Shown piece by piece: positions 47,823 to 55,641 of a stretch of 64,000 nucleotides of DNA. Location: the NCBI GenBank assembly GCA_947305005.1, contig CAMZCM010000001.1, positions 62,001 to 126,000 on the forward strand, in the 5' to 3' direction. The position numbers and the translations under genes are program-made. Under the pieces are notes generated by a model, which saw only the letters and a program-made list of their open reading frames with translations, did no database searches and had not been told where the DNA came from. How positions within the stretch are numbered: the stretch's first letter is position 1; each line of letters starts with the position of its first letter. This DNA is from an uncultured Prevotellaceae bacterium (GTDB taxonomy: Bacteria > Bacteroidota > Bacteroidia > Bacteroidales > Bacteroidaceae).

Positions 47823-49185
47823 ACAACGTAGTATCACGAGGAACATTGACTGGCTGACCATCCTTCTCTATGTTGTGTTGTTGGCCTTCGGCTGGCTGAG
47901 TATCTGTGGCGCCTGCTATGAATATGGCGAACCTCGCGACATACTCTCTTTGGCTTCCTTTGGCACTCGAACAGGTATGCAGCTGGTGTGGATTGGCACG
48001 TCCCTCGTTCTAGGTGCTGTTATCCTGATGACGGACGACCGAATCTTTGATACCTTTGCTTATCTTATCTATGCTTTCTTATTGATACTCTTGTTCTTTA
48101 CGCCCTTCTTAGCTCATGATATCAAGGGGTCTATGTCTTGGATCAAGATAGGCTCTTTTAGCCTTCAACCAGCTGAGTTCGCGAAATTTTCGACCTCCTT
48201 GGCTTTGGCTAAGTTTATGAGTAGTTATGGCTTTAAGCTACAGGGTTCTTGGAAAAATATCACTATGAGCCTTATCTTAATACTGCTGCCGATGGTATTG
48301 ATTGTCATGCAGAAAGAGACAGGCTCTGCCCTCGTTTATCTTAGTCTTTTCCTAATGCTTTACCGTGAGGGGCTTCCTGGCTTTGTCCTTTTCCTTGGAA
48401 TAGCGGCTGTGACCTATTTGGTTGTAGGCTTGCGATTTGCAGAAGAACCTCTGCTGGGAAACTTCTTCAGTCTTGGTGATCTCTTGGTTACTTTGCTGAT
48501 TCTGATATTCGTCGGGGCTTTACTTCATGTTTATTGTCGTCCGGCGGCTATTCGTGAAGCCATTAGCGCTAATCGTTCTATTGGTAGCTATCAGAGCGTC
48601 CGCCGCCGTCGTTATGCGTACATTGCCTTGTTTGCCATTGGCTCAGTCTTGGTTCATTTATCAGCGAATACAATGGTCGATCACTTGGCAGACCATCAAA
48701 AGAAACGTATACAGGTTCTGTTAGGACTGCGCGATGACCCAAGTGGAGTGGGGTATAACGTGATTCAGGCGAAGATTGCCATTGGCTCGGGCGGCCTTGA
48801 AGGAAAAGGCTTCCTCAATGGTACACAGACCAAGTTGAAGTATGTACCGGAGCAGGAGACCGACTTCATTTTTTGCACGGTAGGTGAGGAACAAGGCTTC
48901 CTCGGTTCTGCCGTAGTCCTGTTACTTTTCTTAGGCTTGTTGCTTCGTTTGATACATGTGGCAGAGCGACAACCTTATGCTTTCGGACGTGTCTATGGCT
49001 ATTGTGTCTTCTCCATCTTCTTATTCCATCTTGTCATCAATGTCGGGATGGTCTTAGGGTTGATTCCCGTTATAGGTATTCCCCTGCCTTTCTTCAGCTA
49101 TGGAGGTTCCTCCCTATGGGGCTTCACACTTCTTTTGTTTATCTTCCTTCGTATTGATGCAGGACGTAATCGTATGAAGCGCTAA
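47803..49185 (+). CDS. rodA: Rod shape-determining protein RodA (peptidoglycan glycosyltransferase)
   Basis: About 460 residues from the ATG at 47803; a second ATG at 47812 (MSGKQRS) is equally possible and both overlap mrdA. SEDS family, about ten TM helices. Signatures are SWIKIGSFSLQPAEFAK, KFMSSYGF, MQKETGSALVY, AKIAIGSGGLEGKGFLNGTQ, YVPEQETDFIFCTVGEEQGF (split here into parts) and IGIPLPFFSYGGSSLWG. It polymerises lipid II into glycan strands with MrdA. Last gene of the cluster, followed by a bidirectional terminator. Confidence 0.96.
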   Translation: MATMSGKQRSITRNIDWLTILLYVVLLAFGWLSICGACYEYGEPRDILSLASFGTRTGMQLVWIGTSLVLGAVILMTDDRIFDTFAYLIYAFLLILLFFTPFLAHDIKGSMSWIKIGSFSLQPAEFAKFSTSLALAKFMSSYGFKLQGSWKNITMSLILILLPMVLIVMQKETGSALVYLSLFLMLYREGLPGFVLFLGIAAVTYLVVGLRFAEEPLLGNFFSLGDLLVTLLILIFVGALLHVYCRPAAIREAISANRSIGSYQSVRRRRYAYIALFAIGSVLVHLSANTMVDHLADHQKKRIQVLLGLRDDPSGVGYNVIQAKIAIGSGGLEGKGFLNGTQTKLKYVPEQETDFIFCTVGEEQGFLGSAVVLLLFLGLLLRLIHVAERQPYAFGRVYGYCVFSIFLFHLVINVGMVLGLIPVIGIPLPFFSYGGSSLWGFTLLLFIFLRIDAGRNRMKR

Positions 49186-49216
49186 TCCTTTTTCACCTAT
49201 ACCTTATTATAATAGG

Positions 49217-49249
49217 AAAGAGGGGTGTCGACGACACCCCTCTTTTTGC
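49217..49249. terminator. Bidirectional terminator between rodA and the convergent carbohydrate-binding gene
   Basis: A 13-bp perfect stem AAAGAGGGGTGTC / GACACCCCTCTTT with a 3-nt loop, followed by TT on the plus strand. The A/T-flanked form suits both converging operons. Confidence 0.9.
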
Positions 49250-49263
49250 TTAGAGAAACAGGT

Positions 49264-50568
49264 TTAATACTTGAACTTGCCGTTAACCGTACCGCCTTGG
49301 CCAGGTGTGAAAATCTCGTCAAGCTTGATACCTTGGCTCTTGTTTCCGGTGCTGGAAACCGTTAGGGTACCGCCTGTGGCGATGAGTGTATTTGCACGGA
49401 CTCCGCGTGATTTATTGCCAGTTGCATAGACCGTCGTATTGCCTCCAGCGATGGTGAGCGTTTTGTCTGCCTTCAAGCCTGTAGCACGATTCTCTTCGTC
49501 TGTATCAGGGTCTGTATATACATCTCCAGCCACAGTTATATTGATAGTCGGTGATGTAGAAGATGTTCCGATAGTGAAGTTCCCGTCGCTGGCGATAGCC
49601 TTGGAACCGTTGGCCGTAGCTGTAAGGTCAACAGTAACGGTGCCGTTGTTGATGTACATCTCGGGAGTAAAAGATGTGTTGCCGTCAAGACCGTCAAGAC
49701 GAAGACCTTTGGTATCTGTAGCCGTCAGCGTGACGTTGATGGAACCATCATTCATGATGAATTGTCCGTTGAGTGGCTCAAGAGAAGCTGCGTCTGCTTC
49801 CACTTGCAACCCGTCGGAAGCTTGCCCACTGATGGAAATGGATCCTCCGTTCATTTGGAAATATTCACCACAGTGGATGCCATCGGAAGCTGCTTTGGTA
49901 ATGATAATGGCTCCTGTGGACTTCTTTAATAGCAGGTACTCCTTGGTGCGTAGGGCATGATTGGCGTTACCTTTGATGTTGAGGGCTCCGCTGCCGCTGA
50001 CTTCAAGGTGCCCCTGGCAGTTGAATGCAGCTTTCTGACTGCCTTGGGCGTAGTCACTGAGGCTATTGGTTGTTCCGTCCACCAGAATCAAGTCGATGCG
50101 CTTACCACATTGTATGTCGATGGCTGCGCCGGAGGCAGAAGTAAGGTTCACGTCATTCAAGTGGAACTTGGCCTTGTATGTGCCATTGTAGGTGAATGAA
50201 CCAGCAGTGGATGAGCCCTTGAGGATAAACTCCTGTTCTGTCCATTCGTTGGCGTTGGTGATGATAACGTCGCCATTAGTTACTTCAGCAGTCACACCTT
50301 CTACGCTTTCGGGAATATCCACTGTAGCTGTCGCACCGTCCCATGTAATCGTGACGGGATTCACGATAGTGATAGAGTCTATCTCTGAGGTGGCGTATTC
50401 GTCATTGCCGATAGTGAGAATAGAGCTTGTCTTCGTATAGGGAATCGTTGCAGCTTCTGAAAGAGCATAGCGTGTACTCTCACCAGCTTGCCAAACACGT
50501 AGCCACTGAGCATGGGCAGAATGAAAGATCGTAGTCAGAAACAGACCGCAAATAATAATCCTTTTCAT
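49264..50568 (-). CDS. Secreted carbohydrate-binding protein, Cthe_2159 type (beta-helix)
   Basis: 434 residues. Signal peptide 1-20. Residues 20-70 form a short beta module (RVWQAGESTRYALSEAATI...DSITIVN) also seen in the neighbouring 142-residue protein. Residues about 70-420 match the Cthe_2159-like carbohydrate-binding domain. Repeated turns such as GAAIDIQCGKRIDLILVDGT, HALRTKEYLLLKKSTGAI, DGIHCGEYFQMNGGSISI and KGLRLDGLDGN indicate a right-handed parallel beta-helix; the Clostridium thermocellum prototype binds acidic plant polysaccharide. No T9SS tail. It overlaps the upstream gene by ATGA, so the two are translationally coupled. Last gene of the VTC cluster. Confidence 0.85.
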   Translation of the reverse strand: MKRIIICGLFLTTIFHSAHAQWLRVWQAGESTRYALSEAATIPYTKTSSILTIGNDEYATSEIDSITIVNPVTITWDGATATVDIPESVEGVTAEVTNGDVIITNANEWTEQEFILKGSSTAGSFTYNGTYKAKFHLNDVNLTSASGAAIDIQCGKRIDLILVDGTTNSLSDYAQGSQKAAFNCQGHLEVSGSGALNIKGNANHALRTKEYLLLKKSTGAIIITKAASDGIHCGEYFQMNGGSISISGQASDGLQVEADAASLEPLNGQFIMNDGSINVTLTATDTKGLRLDGLDGNTSFTPEMYINNGTVTVDLTATANGSKAIASDGNFTIGTSSTSPTINITVAGDVYTDPDTDEENRATGLKADKTLTIAGGNTTVYATGNKSRGVRANTLIATGGTLTVSSTGNKSQGIKLDEIFTPGQGGTVNGKFKY

Positions 50569-50993
50569 CGTTTCAGTAATTTACGGGTTTGAGAACCTTC
50601 TTGAATGATATACATTCCAGCGGGAAGAGTGCTCAGCATAGTGGAGACATTCTGTGTGCTGCTATTGTCAAACTGGCGTACTGGCATACCATTCAAGCTG
50701 TAAATGGTAATACGTCCAAGCGCCCCCTTGGCAATTACCTCCTCCACGCCGTCAGGCTTCGTAGAAGTAAAGACTAATTGTTTGAGGTTGGATAGCGTTG
50801 CTTGATTTTCGCCCTCCGTTGTAGTTACAACGATAGCATCGCCGTTGAAGGTAATGCTCCGTGTTTTGCGCAACTCAAAACCTATAGTACTGGCACCAGT
50901 CTGTGTAAGCACTAGATATTTATAGTCCTCGGCACTTGCAGTCAGTAAACAACCGACAGCTAGTAGAATGGATATGTACCAACGTTTCAACAT
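50565..50993 (-). CDS. Small secreted protein with T9SS sorting tail
   Basis: 142 residues. Signal peptide 1-21. Residues about 23-80 form a beta module (YKYLVLTQTGASTIGFELRK in part, then LSNLKQLVFTS) like the one at the start of the next protein. The end (GRITIYSLNGMPVRQF...LPAGMYIIQEGSQTRKLLK) is a T9SS type A sorting domain. The mature part is thus little more than a single module plus an export tag. It may be a structural or carrier subunit; no enzymatic motif is seen. It is 12 bp downstream of the DUF2490 gene and overlaps the Cthe_2159-type gene by 4 bp. Confidence 0.8.
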   Translation of the reverse strand: MLKRWYISILLAVGCLLTASAEDYKYLVLTQTGASTIGFELRKTRSITFNGDAIVVTTTEGENQATLSNLKQLVFTSTKPDGVEEVIAKGALGRITIYSLNGMPVRQFDNSSTQNVSTMLSTLPAGMYIIQEGSQTRKLLKR

Positions 50994-51005
50994 AATCTTA
51001 CGAGT

Positions 51006-52157
51006 TTAGAATTTGAATTTGTAACCGATGCTGATGGCATGGATGTTCTCGTCACCGTCATCGTCGTTTTCGTGATTAAAGACATAGCCGATATTGACTT
51101 TATGCTGTTTGCCAAGAGAGTATTCAACGCCCGCTGATATACGCAATTTGTCGAAGTGCCAACTATCGCCCATATTATTAAAACTTTCAATATATGTGTA
51201 TGGCGTCCACAGCCACCCTTTTTTGTCAATCTCGAATGTCAGACGTGAGCGTAGGACGTGTAAAGTCTTGTCGCTTTTGTTCTTTTCCTGTTCCGTAATT
51301 GTATTCAGGCCTTCGTTTTCATGATCGGCTAAATAAGCTGTTGTAACATCTTGTTTAGCTTGTTCTTCATAAGTGTTATCATCATCGTCATCCTGGTACT
51401 TTTGGCTATAGATTGTATTCTCTTTTTGCCAATAGTTGGTGTAGCTCTCGTAGCTGGTGTAGGTCTCATAGTCGCTTAATGGTAGACCGCCTGGGTATTT
51501 AGGATCGCGATATTTGGTGACAGTTTTGGTGCGATAACGTGTGCGCGTTACGTTTTTACTCGGTATCAACGTTAATTGATACCGCTCACGCAATGTCACA
51601 CGAAGGAGTTTCCAGAACTTATTCGTATATGATGCATCGATTGACAGACGATGTTTGGGGCGCCAATAACTATCCGTAATACGAACATAGTCCTTTTGAG
51701 CGTCGTTTTTCCCTTCGAAGGTATATTTTGTACCATCGTTATCCTTGTACCATGGAGCTCCTAAAAAGGTCGTAGGATCTGGGGACAAGTTCTCGTATTT
51801 ATATTCTATTTCAGTAACACTCTTTCGCTCTGTTTCAGAGAGGTAATATTTATTGACGAAGGTGTAGCCGATGCCGAACTTCCAGTGCTTCCCTGGTTTC
51901 CAGCTGAGCCCAAGTCCGATATCGAAACGGCTAGACTCATTGAACCAGTCATCCGTACGAAAACCTGCATCTAAGCCAATACTAAGGTTGTAGGGTAGTA
52001 TTTTGGTGATTCCTACTTCAGTCCATATAGCACCTGTCGTACGTCCGCCATCATTATCGCTGACGTAGTCTGCTTCTGTCTCTTGGGCAACTGTCACCAA
52101 CGGTGTCGCTACTAACACCGTCAACAGGAATACTTGATTGATTACCCTACGTTTCAT
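51006..52157 (-). CDS. DUF2490 outer-membrane beta-barrel protein
   Basis: 383 residues from the ATG at 52157. A longer frame reaching back to 52295 overlaps the upstream gene and lacks a signal peptide. Signal peptide 1-24 (VLVATPLVTVAQ). The body alternates polar and aromatic residues in strands (WTEVGITKILPYNLSIGLDAGF, HWKFGIGYTFVNKYY, in part) and ends in a terminal strand HAISIGYKFKF with C-terminal Phe, as barrels do. An unusual extracellular-type loop is rich in Tyr, Asp and Glu, with YRTKTVTKYRD and YQDDDDDNTYEEQ. DUF2490 has no known function. It lies 19 bp after the DUF4956 gene. Confidence 0.82.
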   Translation of the reverse strand: MKRRVINQVFLLTVLVATPLVTVAQETEADYVSDNDGGRTTGAIWTEVGITKILPYNLSIGLDAGFRTDDWFNESSRFDIGLGLSWKPGKHWKFGIGYTFVNKYYLSETERKSVTEIEYKYENLSPDPTTFLGAPWYKDNDGTKYTFEGKNDAQKDYVRITDSYWRPKHRLSIDASYTNKFWKLLRVTLRERYQLTLIPSKNVTRTRYRTKTVTKYRDPKYPGGLPLSDYETYTSYESYTNYWQKENTIYSQKYQDDDDDNTYEEQAKQDVTTAYLADHENEGLNTITEQEKNKSDKTLHVLRSRLTFEIDKKGWLWTPYTYIESFNNMGDSWHFDKLRISAGVEYSLGKQHKVNIGYVFNHENDDDGDENIHAISIGYKFKF

Positions 52158-52176
52158 ACAATAAAAATATCTTTGA

Positions 52177-52890
52177 TTACATTTCTTTAGGCATTCTGCC
52201 ATAGCGGGCGATGCTGTTACCAACGTCTGAGGGATCGTCGTAATAGATGCGGATGAGAGCACTATCCTTGAGGTAGTCGAGCATCCCCACCTCAATACGG
52301 GTGATTTTCAGCCCAGTTCGCTTCTCCAGGTCAGCTTTCAGCTCCTCGCGTTTATCGGGAGAGATGAGGTTTACGTTGTCATATCTGATAATCTTAGAGC
52401 ACTCCTGACTGATCACCTTGGAACTTTCGAAGAGGGCAGCCATGCAGACAAAAGCGGCATTGACAAAGAGGATGGTGACGATACCTACACCGTCCCAGTA
52501 GTCGGCTTTTGGGTGGTAGTCGCCGTGAGCCAAGGCATTGATGACGCTCAGGGCGATGAGCATGAACAGATAGGTCATCTCGCGAATGGGCACAGCCTCT
52601 GTGCGGAATCTCATGATGCCGAAGATGGCAAATAAACCCATCGCAGCGCCCAGTTGCATTCCGCCACCGTCCATCAGGCTCACCAACAAGAAGATGCTCA
52701 TCGACATCAGAATGAAGATAAACATATAATCACGACGGTGACTGCGCGGATAATAGTACTTCCTGGCAATGAGCAGCACCACGATGAGGTTGATGACGAA
52801 ACGGATGACCAGCGAGATGAATTGTTGCGGGTCGAAGAGTGTGACACCGAAGAGGTTGCCAATCACGTAGTTAATCTGAGTGAAGTCCAT
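52177..52890 (-). CDS. DUF4956 membrane protein
   Basis: 237 residues. Four to five TM helices (about 26-45, 54-72, 80-95, 104-122, 135-157), with the family segment AAMGLFAIFGIMRFRTE between helices 3 and 4. A cytoplasmic C-terminal domain (about 165-237, DKREELKADLEKRTGLKITRIEVG in part) follows. DUF4956 genes are commonly found beside VTC-domain genes, as here, which suggests a membrane partner for the polymer made by the VTC enzyme. The direct function is unknown. It lies 57 bp after the VTC gene. Confidence 0.88.
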   Translation of the reverse strand: MDFTQINYVIGNLFGVTLFDPQQFISLVIRFVINLIVVLLIARKYYYPRSHRRDYMFIFILMSMSIFLLVSLMDGGGMQLGAAMGLFAIFGIMRFRTEAVPIREMTYLFMLIALSVINALAHGDYHPKADYWDGVGIVTILFVNAAFVCMAALFESSKVISQECSKIIRYDNVNLISPDKREELKADLEKRTGLKITRIEVGMLDYLKDSALIRIYYDDPSDVGNSIARYGRMPKEM

Positions 52891-52947
52891 ATGATGAATG
52901 ATTTTGTATGATTACGTTTTGATATGTAGAATTTTTGAATGAATCCT

Positions 52948-53733
52948 TTAAACGACAAATCTCTCTCCTGAGTATTTGCTGATGCGCACCAGCTTCTCCT
53001 TGAACAAGTTGTTCTTGAGATGGTCGTTGGTCATCACGCTGCCGATGCAGTATTTAGAGAAACCTGAGGGCTTGATGCGGAGTCGCCTGAGAATCTCCAA
53101 GACGGGAGAATAGACATTGCCGTCGCGTTTCAACTCTATGATGACCAGTTCACCGGTGCCGACATCTGTTTCTGTCTCAAAGTTGTGGAACTGAACGTTG
53201 AAGTCGATGGTCAGGCGTTCCGTCTTGCCGTTGTTGACCAGCGTGATGCGTTGGAAACGGTTTTGTACCGTGGGGTTGATATCGTCGAACGTCTCGCCGG
53301 TCAGCTTTTGTGTGAACTCGCTGCCGCCAGCTTTGATAATGACGGCTCGGTCATGGTCGGGTACCGTGATACGTTTCTTTTTCGTGCGGCCGTGGTTGTT
53401 CTTTGTCTTCACTTCTAAGAAAGTCAGACCGCTGTCCACGTAGGTGCGCACACGGATTTTCTGACGCGGGGCGCGACCGTTGTGATGTTCCAGAAAGAAA
53501 CGGTATTCGGGGGTGTCCCAATAGACGGTACGATAGTTGGCAATTCGGGCATCATCAATCTGTTGGGCGTAGTACTGACCTTGTGCCAGTTCCAGCAACT
53601 GAGCAAGTTTTTGTTTGTTTGTAACAAACTTCGTATCTGTACGATTCATTAGCTTAATACCACTCATCTCGTCAAGCGAAATGGGGGGCAATTGCTCAAG
53701 CCAATGCTGGATATTCCTATCGTTGTCTATCAT
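52948..53733 (-). CDS. VTC-domain (polyphosphate polymerase-type) protein
   Basis: 261 residues, covering a single VTC domain of the tunnel-fold CYTH superfamily. Basic and acidic tunnel residues are visible in MNRTDTKFVTNKQKL, YRTVYWDTPE, RQKIRVRTY, FLEVKTKNNHGRTKKKRI, ELVIIELKRDG and FSKYCIGS. In yeast, Vtc4 makes polyphosphate from ATP; bacterial stand-alone VTC proteins are annotated as polyphosphate polymerases but are less studied. It has no membrane segment of its own, so it is likely cytoplasmic and tied to the membrane by the DUF4956 protein. First gene of the five-gene leftward cluster. Confidence 0.9.
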   Translation of the reverse strand: MIDNDRNIQHWLEQLPPISLDEMSGIKLMNRTDTKFVTNKQKLAQLLELAQGQYYAQQIDDARIANYRTVYWDTPEYRFFLEHHNGRAPRQKIRVRTYVDSGLTFLEVKTKNNHGRTKKKRITVPDHDRAVIIKAGGSEFTQKLTGETFDDINPTVQNRFQRITLVNNGKTERLTIDFNVQFHNFETETDVGTGELVIIELKRDGNVYSPVLEILRRLRIKPSGFSKYCIGSVMTNDHLKNNLFKEKLVRISKYSGERFVV

Positions 53734-53756
53734 TGCGATAATTGCGATTTTCGCGA

Positions 53757-53764
53757 CAAAGATA
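53757..53764 (-). promoter_or_regulatory. -7 element of the VTC cluster
   Basis: Minus-strand TATCTTTG, 23 bp before the ATG. Upstream on the same strand lie CTTTCAACTTT-type heptad remnants, as at aspC. Confidence 0.6.
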
Positions 53765-53836
53765 GTAATTAGTTGAGAGTATGGAACTAAAAGTTGAAAG
53801 TTTTTTGTTGTTTTTCTATGTTTTTTCAGTGAAAAG

Positions 53837-53868
53837 GCTTGTTATCTCGACCAAAGTCTTTATCTTTG
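53837..53868 (+). promoter_or_regulatory. frr-rsgA promoter
   Basis: CTTG (one off TTTG), 19-nt spacer, TATCTTTG (53861-53868). The leader to the frr ATG is about 60 nt. Confidence 0.6.
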
Positions 53869-53937
53869 TCACCGAAAGTGGCACAAACAGCCCTTTCTTC
53901 CCTCATCTTTTATTCGTAATCTCTAATCTAAATTATA

Positions 53938-54498
53938 ATGGCAGACAAAAAAGAAATACTCTCCGCTGCTGAAGAGCGCATGGAAGAGGCTGTGATGTAT
54001 TTGGAGGAGGCTCTCTCCCACATTCGTGCCGGAAAGGCCAACGTGAAACTTCTCGATGGCATTCGTGTGGATAACTATGGTGCTTTGGTACCCATCAACC
54101 AGTGTGCTGCTGTCACTACACCCGATGCTCGTACCATTGCTATCAAGCCTTGGGACAAGTCGATGTTCAGGGTCATTGAGAAGGCCATCATAGACAGTGA
54201 CTTGGGTATTATGCCCGAGAATAACGGTGAAATCATCCGCATCGGTATCCCGCCCCTCACTGAGGAGCGCCGTAAGCAACTCGCCAAGCAATGCGGCAAG
54301 GAAGGCGAACAGGCTAAGGTCAGTGTCCGCAATGCTCGTCGCGACGGCATTGAACAACTGAAGAAAGCCGTAAAGGAAGGTCTTAGCGAGGATTTCCAGA
54401 AAGACGGCGAGGAAGAACTCCAGAAGATGCATGACAAATATGTCAAACAGATTGATGGCCTGCTCGCTGCTAAGGAGAAGGAAATCATGACCGTATAG
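53938..54498 (+). CDS. frr: Ribosome recycling factor
   Basis: 186 residues, the normal length. It splits post-termination ribosomes together with EF-G. It shows the long coiled helical domain ([21 protein letters not shown] in part, [43 protein letters not shown] in part) and the small domain with [14 protein letters not shown]. The ATG at 53938 fits the family start. rsgA follows after 6 bp. Confidence 0.97.
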   Translation: MADKKEILSAAEERMEEAVMYLEEALSHIRAGKANVKLLDGIRVDNYGALVPINQCAAVTTPDARTIAIKPWDKSMFRVIEKAIIDSDLGIMPENNGEIIRIGIPPLTEERRKQLAKQCGKEGEQAKVSVRNARRDGIEQLKKAVKEGLSEDFQKDGEEELQKMHDKYVKQIDGLLAAKEKEIMTV

Positions 54499-54504
54499 TC
54501 TTGC

Positions 54505-55422
54505 ATGAAAGGACTGATCGTTCGCAATACAGGGAGCTGGTACGATGTCCGTACGGACGACGGCCAGCTCTTTGCGTGTAAGGTGAAGGGGAATTTCCGT
54601 TTGCGTGGCATACGGAGCACCAATCCCGTAGCCGTTGGCGACTGGGTGGAGATTGACGGGGGCTTCATCATAGAAATTCTGGATCGTCGCAATTACATCA
54701 TCCGGCGCGCCTCCAATCTCTCCAAACAGAGCCATATCATTGCGGCCAACGTGGATGCCGCTTGTCTCATTGTCACCATTGCCCACCCTGAAACCTCTAC
54801 TACTTTTATTGATCGTTTTCTGGCCTCAGCAGAAGCGTATCGTGTACCTGTCTATATTATATTTAATAAGGTGGATTTGTATGACGAGGATGAGCGTCGC
54901 TATCTTGATGCCGTGATGACGCTCTACCGTTATCTTGATTATCCATGCTTTGCCGTTTCAGCCGAGACTGGCGAGGGCGTGGACGAACTTGCTGAGTCGC
55001 TGCGTGATAAGATTTCGTTATTCAGTGGCAACAGTGGAGTGGGCAAGAGCACTCTTCTGAACCGTTTGGTACCTGAGGCCAATGCTAAGACGGCTGTCCT
55101 TAGCGAGGCGCATGACCAAGGTTTGCACACTACCACCTTTTCTGAAATGTATGATTTGCCGGGAGGTGGTGCCGTTATTGACACTCCGGGCATTCGTGGC
55201 TTCGGTACTTTTGACTTCGGTCGCGAGGAAGTCTCCCATTATTTCCGCGAGATCTTTTCCATAGGTCAGGATTGTCGGTTCGGCAATTGTACCCACACCC
55301 ATGAGCCTGGTTGTGCCGTACTGAAAGCTCTCGACAATCACGAGATAGCCGAGAGCCGTTATCGCTCCTATCTCTCAATGCTCGAGGATGAGGGCGAAGG
55401 AAAATACCGAGAGAAATACTAA
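54505..55422 (+). CDS. rsgA: Ribosome small subunit-dependent GTPase A
   Basis: 305 residues. Circularly permuted GTPase that assists 30S maturation. Order: OB domain 1-65 (VAVGDWVEI), G4 motif FNKVDLYD, then the P-loop GNSGVGKST at residues 175-183, a G2/G3 region with [13 protein letters not shown], and a zinc-binding C-terminal domain ([14 protein letters not shown]). All expected elements are present. Confidence 0.96.
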   Translation: MKGLIVRNTGSWYDVRTDDGQLFACKVKGNFRLRGIRSTNPVAVGDWVEIDGGFIIEILDRRNYIIRRASNLSKQSHIIAANVDAACLIVTIAHPETSTTFIDRFLASAEAYRVPVYIIFNKVDLYDEDERRYLDAVMTLYRYLDYPCFAVSAETGEGVDELAESLRDKISLFSGNSGVGKSTLLNRLVPEANAKTAVLSEAHDQGLHTTTFSEMYDLPGGGAVIDTPGIRGFGTFDFGREEVSHYFREIFSIGQDCRFGNCTHTHEPGCAVLKALDNHEIAESRYRSYLSMLEDEGEGKYREKY

Positions 55423-55486
55423 TCCTTGTTGATTCCTCCCTGTGAACTGACCTTTTGGGGATAGAATATAAATAATAGGTGATTCT

Positions 55487-55519
55487 TTTGGCTCATTCAA
55501 GATTCTTTTGCTATCTTTG
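55487..55519 (+). promoter_or_regulatory. Promoter of the M60-like peptidase gene
   Basis: TTTG (55487-55490), 21-nt spacer, TATCTTTG (55512-55519). The leader to the ATG at 55642 is about 115 nt. Confidence 0.75.
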
Positions 55520-55641
55520 CCGCAGCATTTGCAAAACATATTATTGACAAATACCCTATCATCATTACCTGCTAACATTTATGGCTGTCTATGTAACAAT
55601 CGTGTTGTGTGCATAGACGAAGTGATAATTCAGATTTTTCA

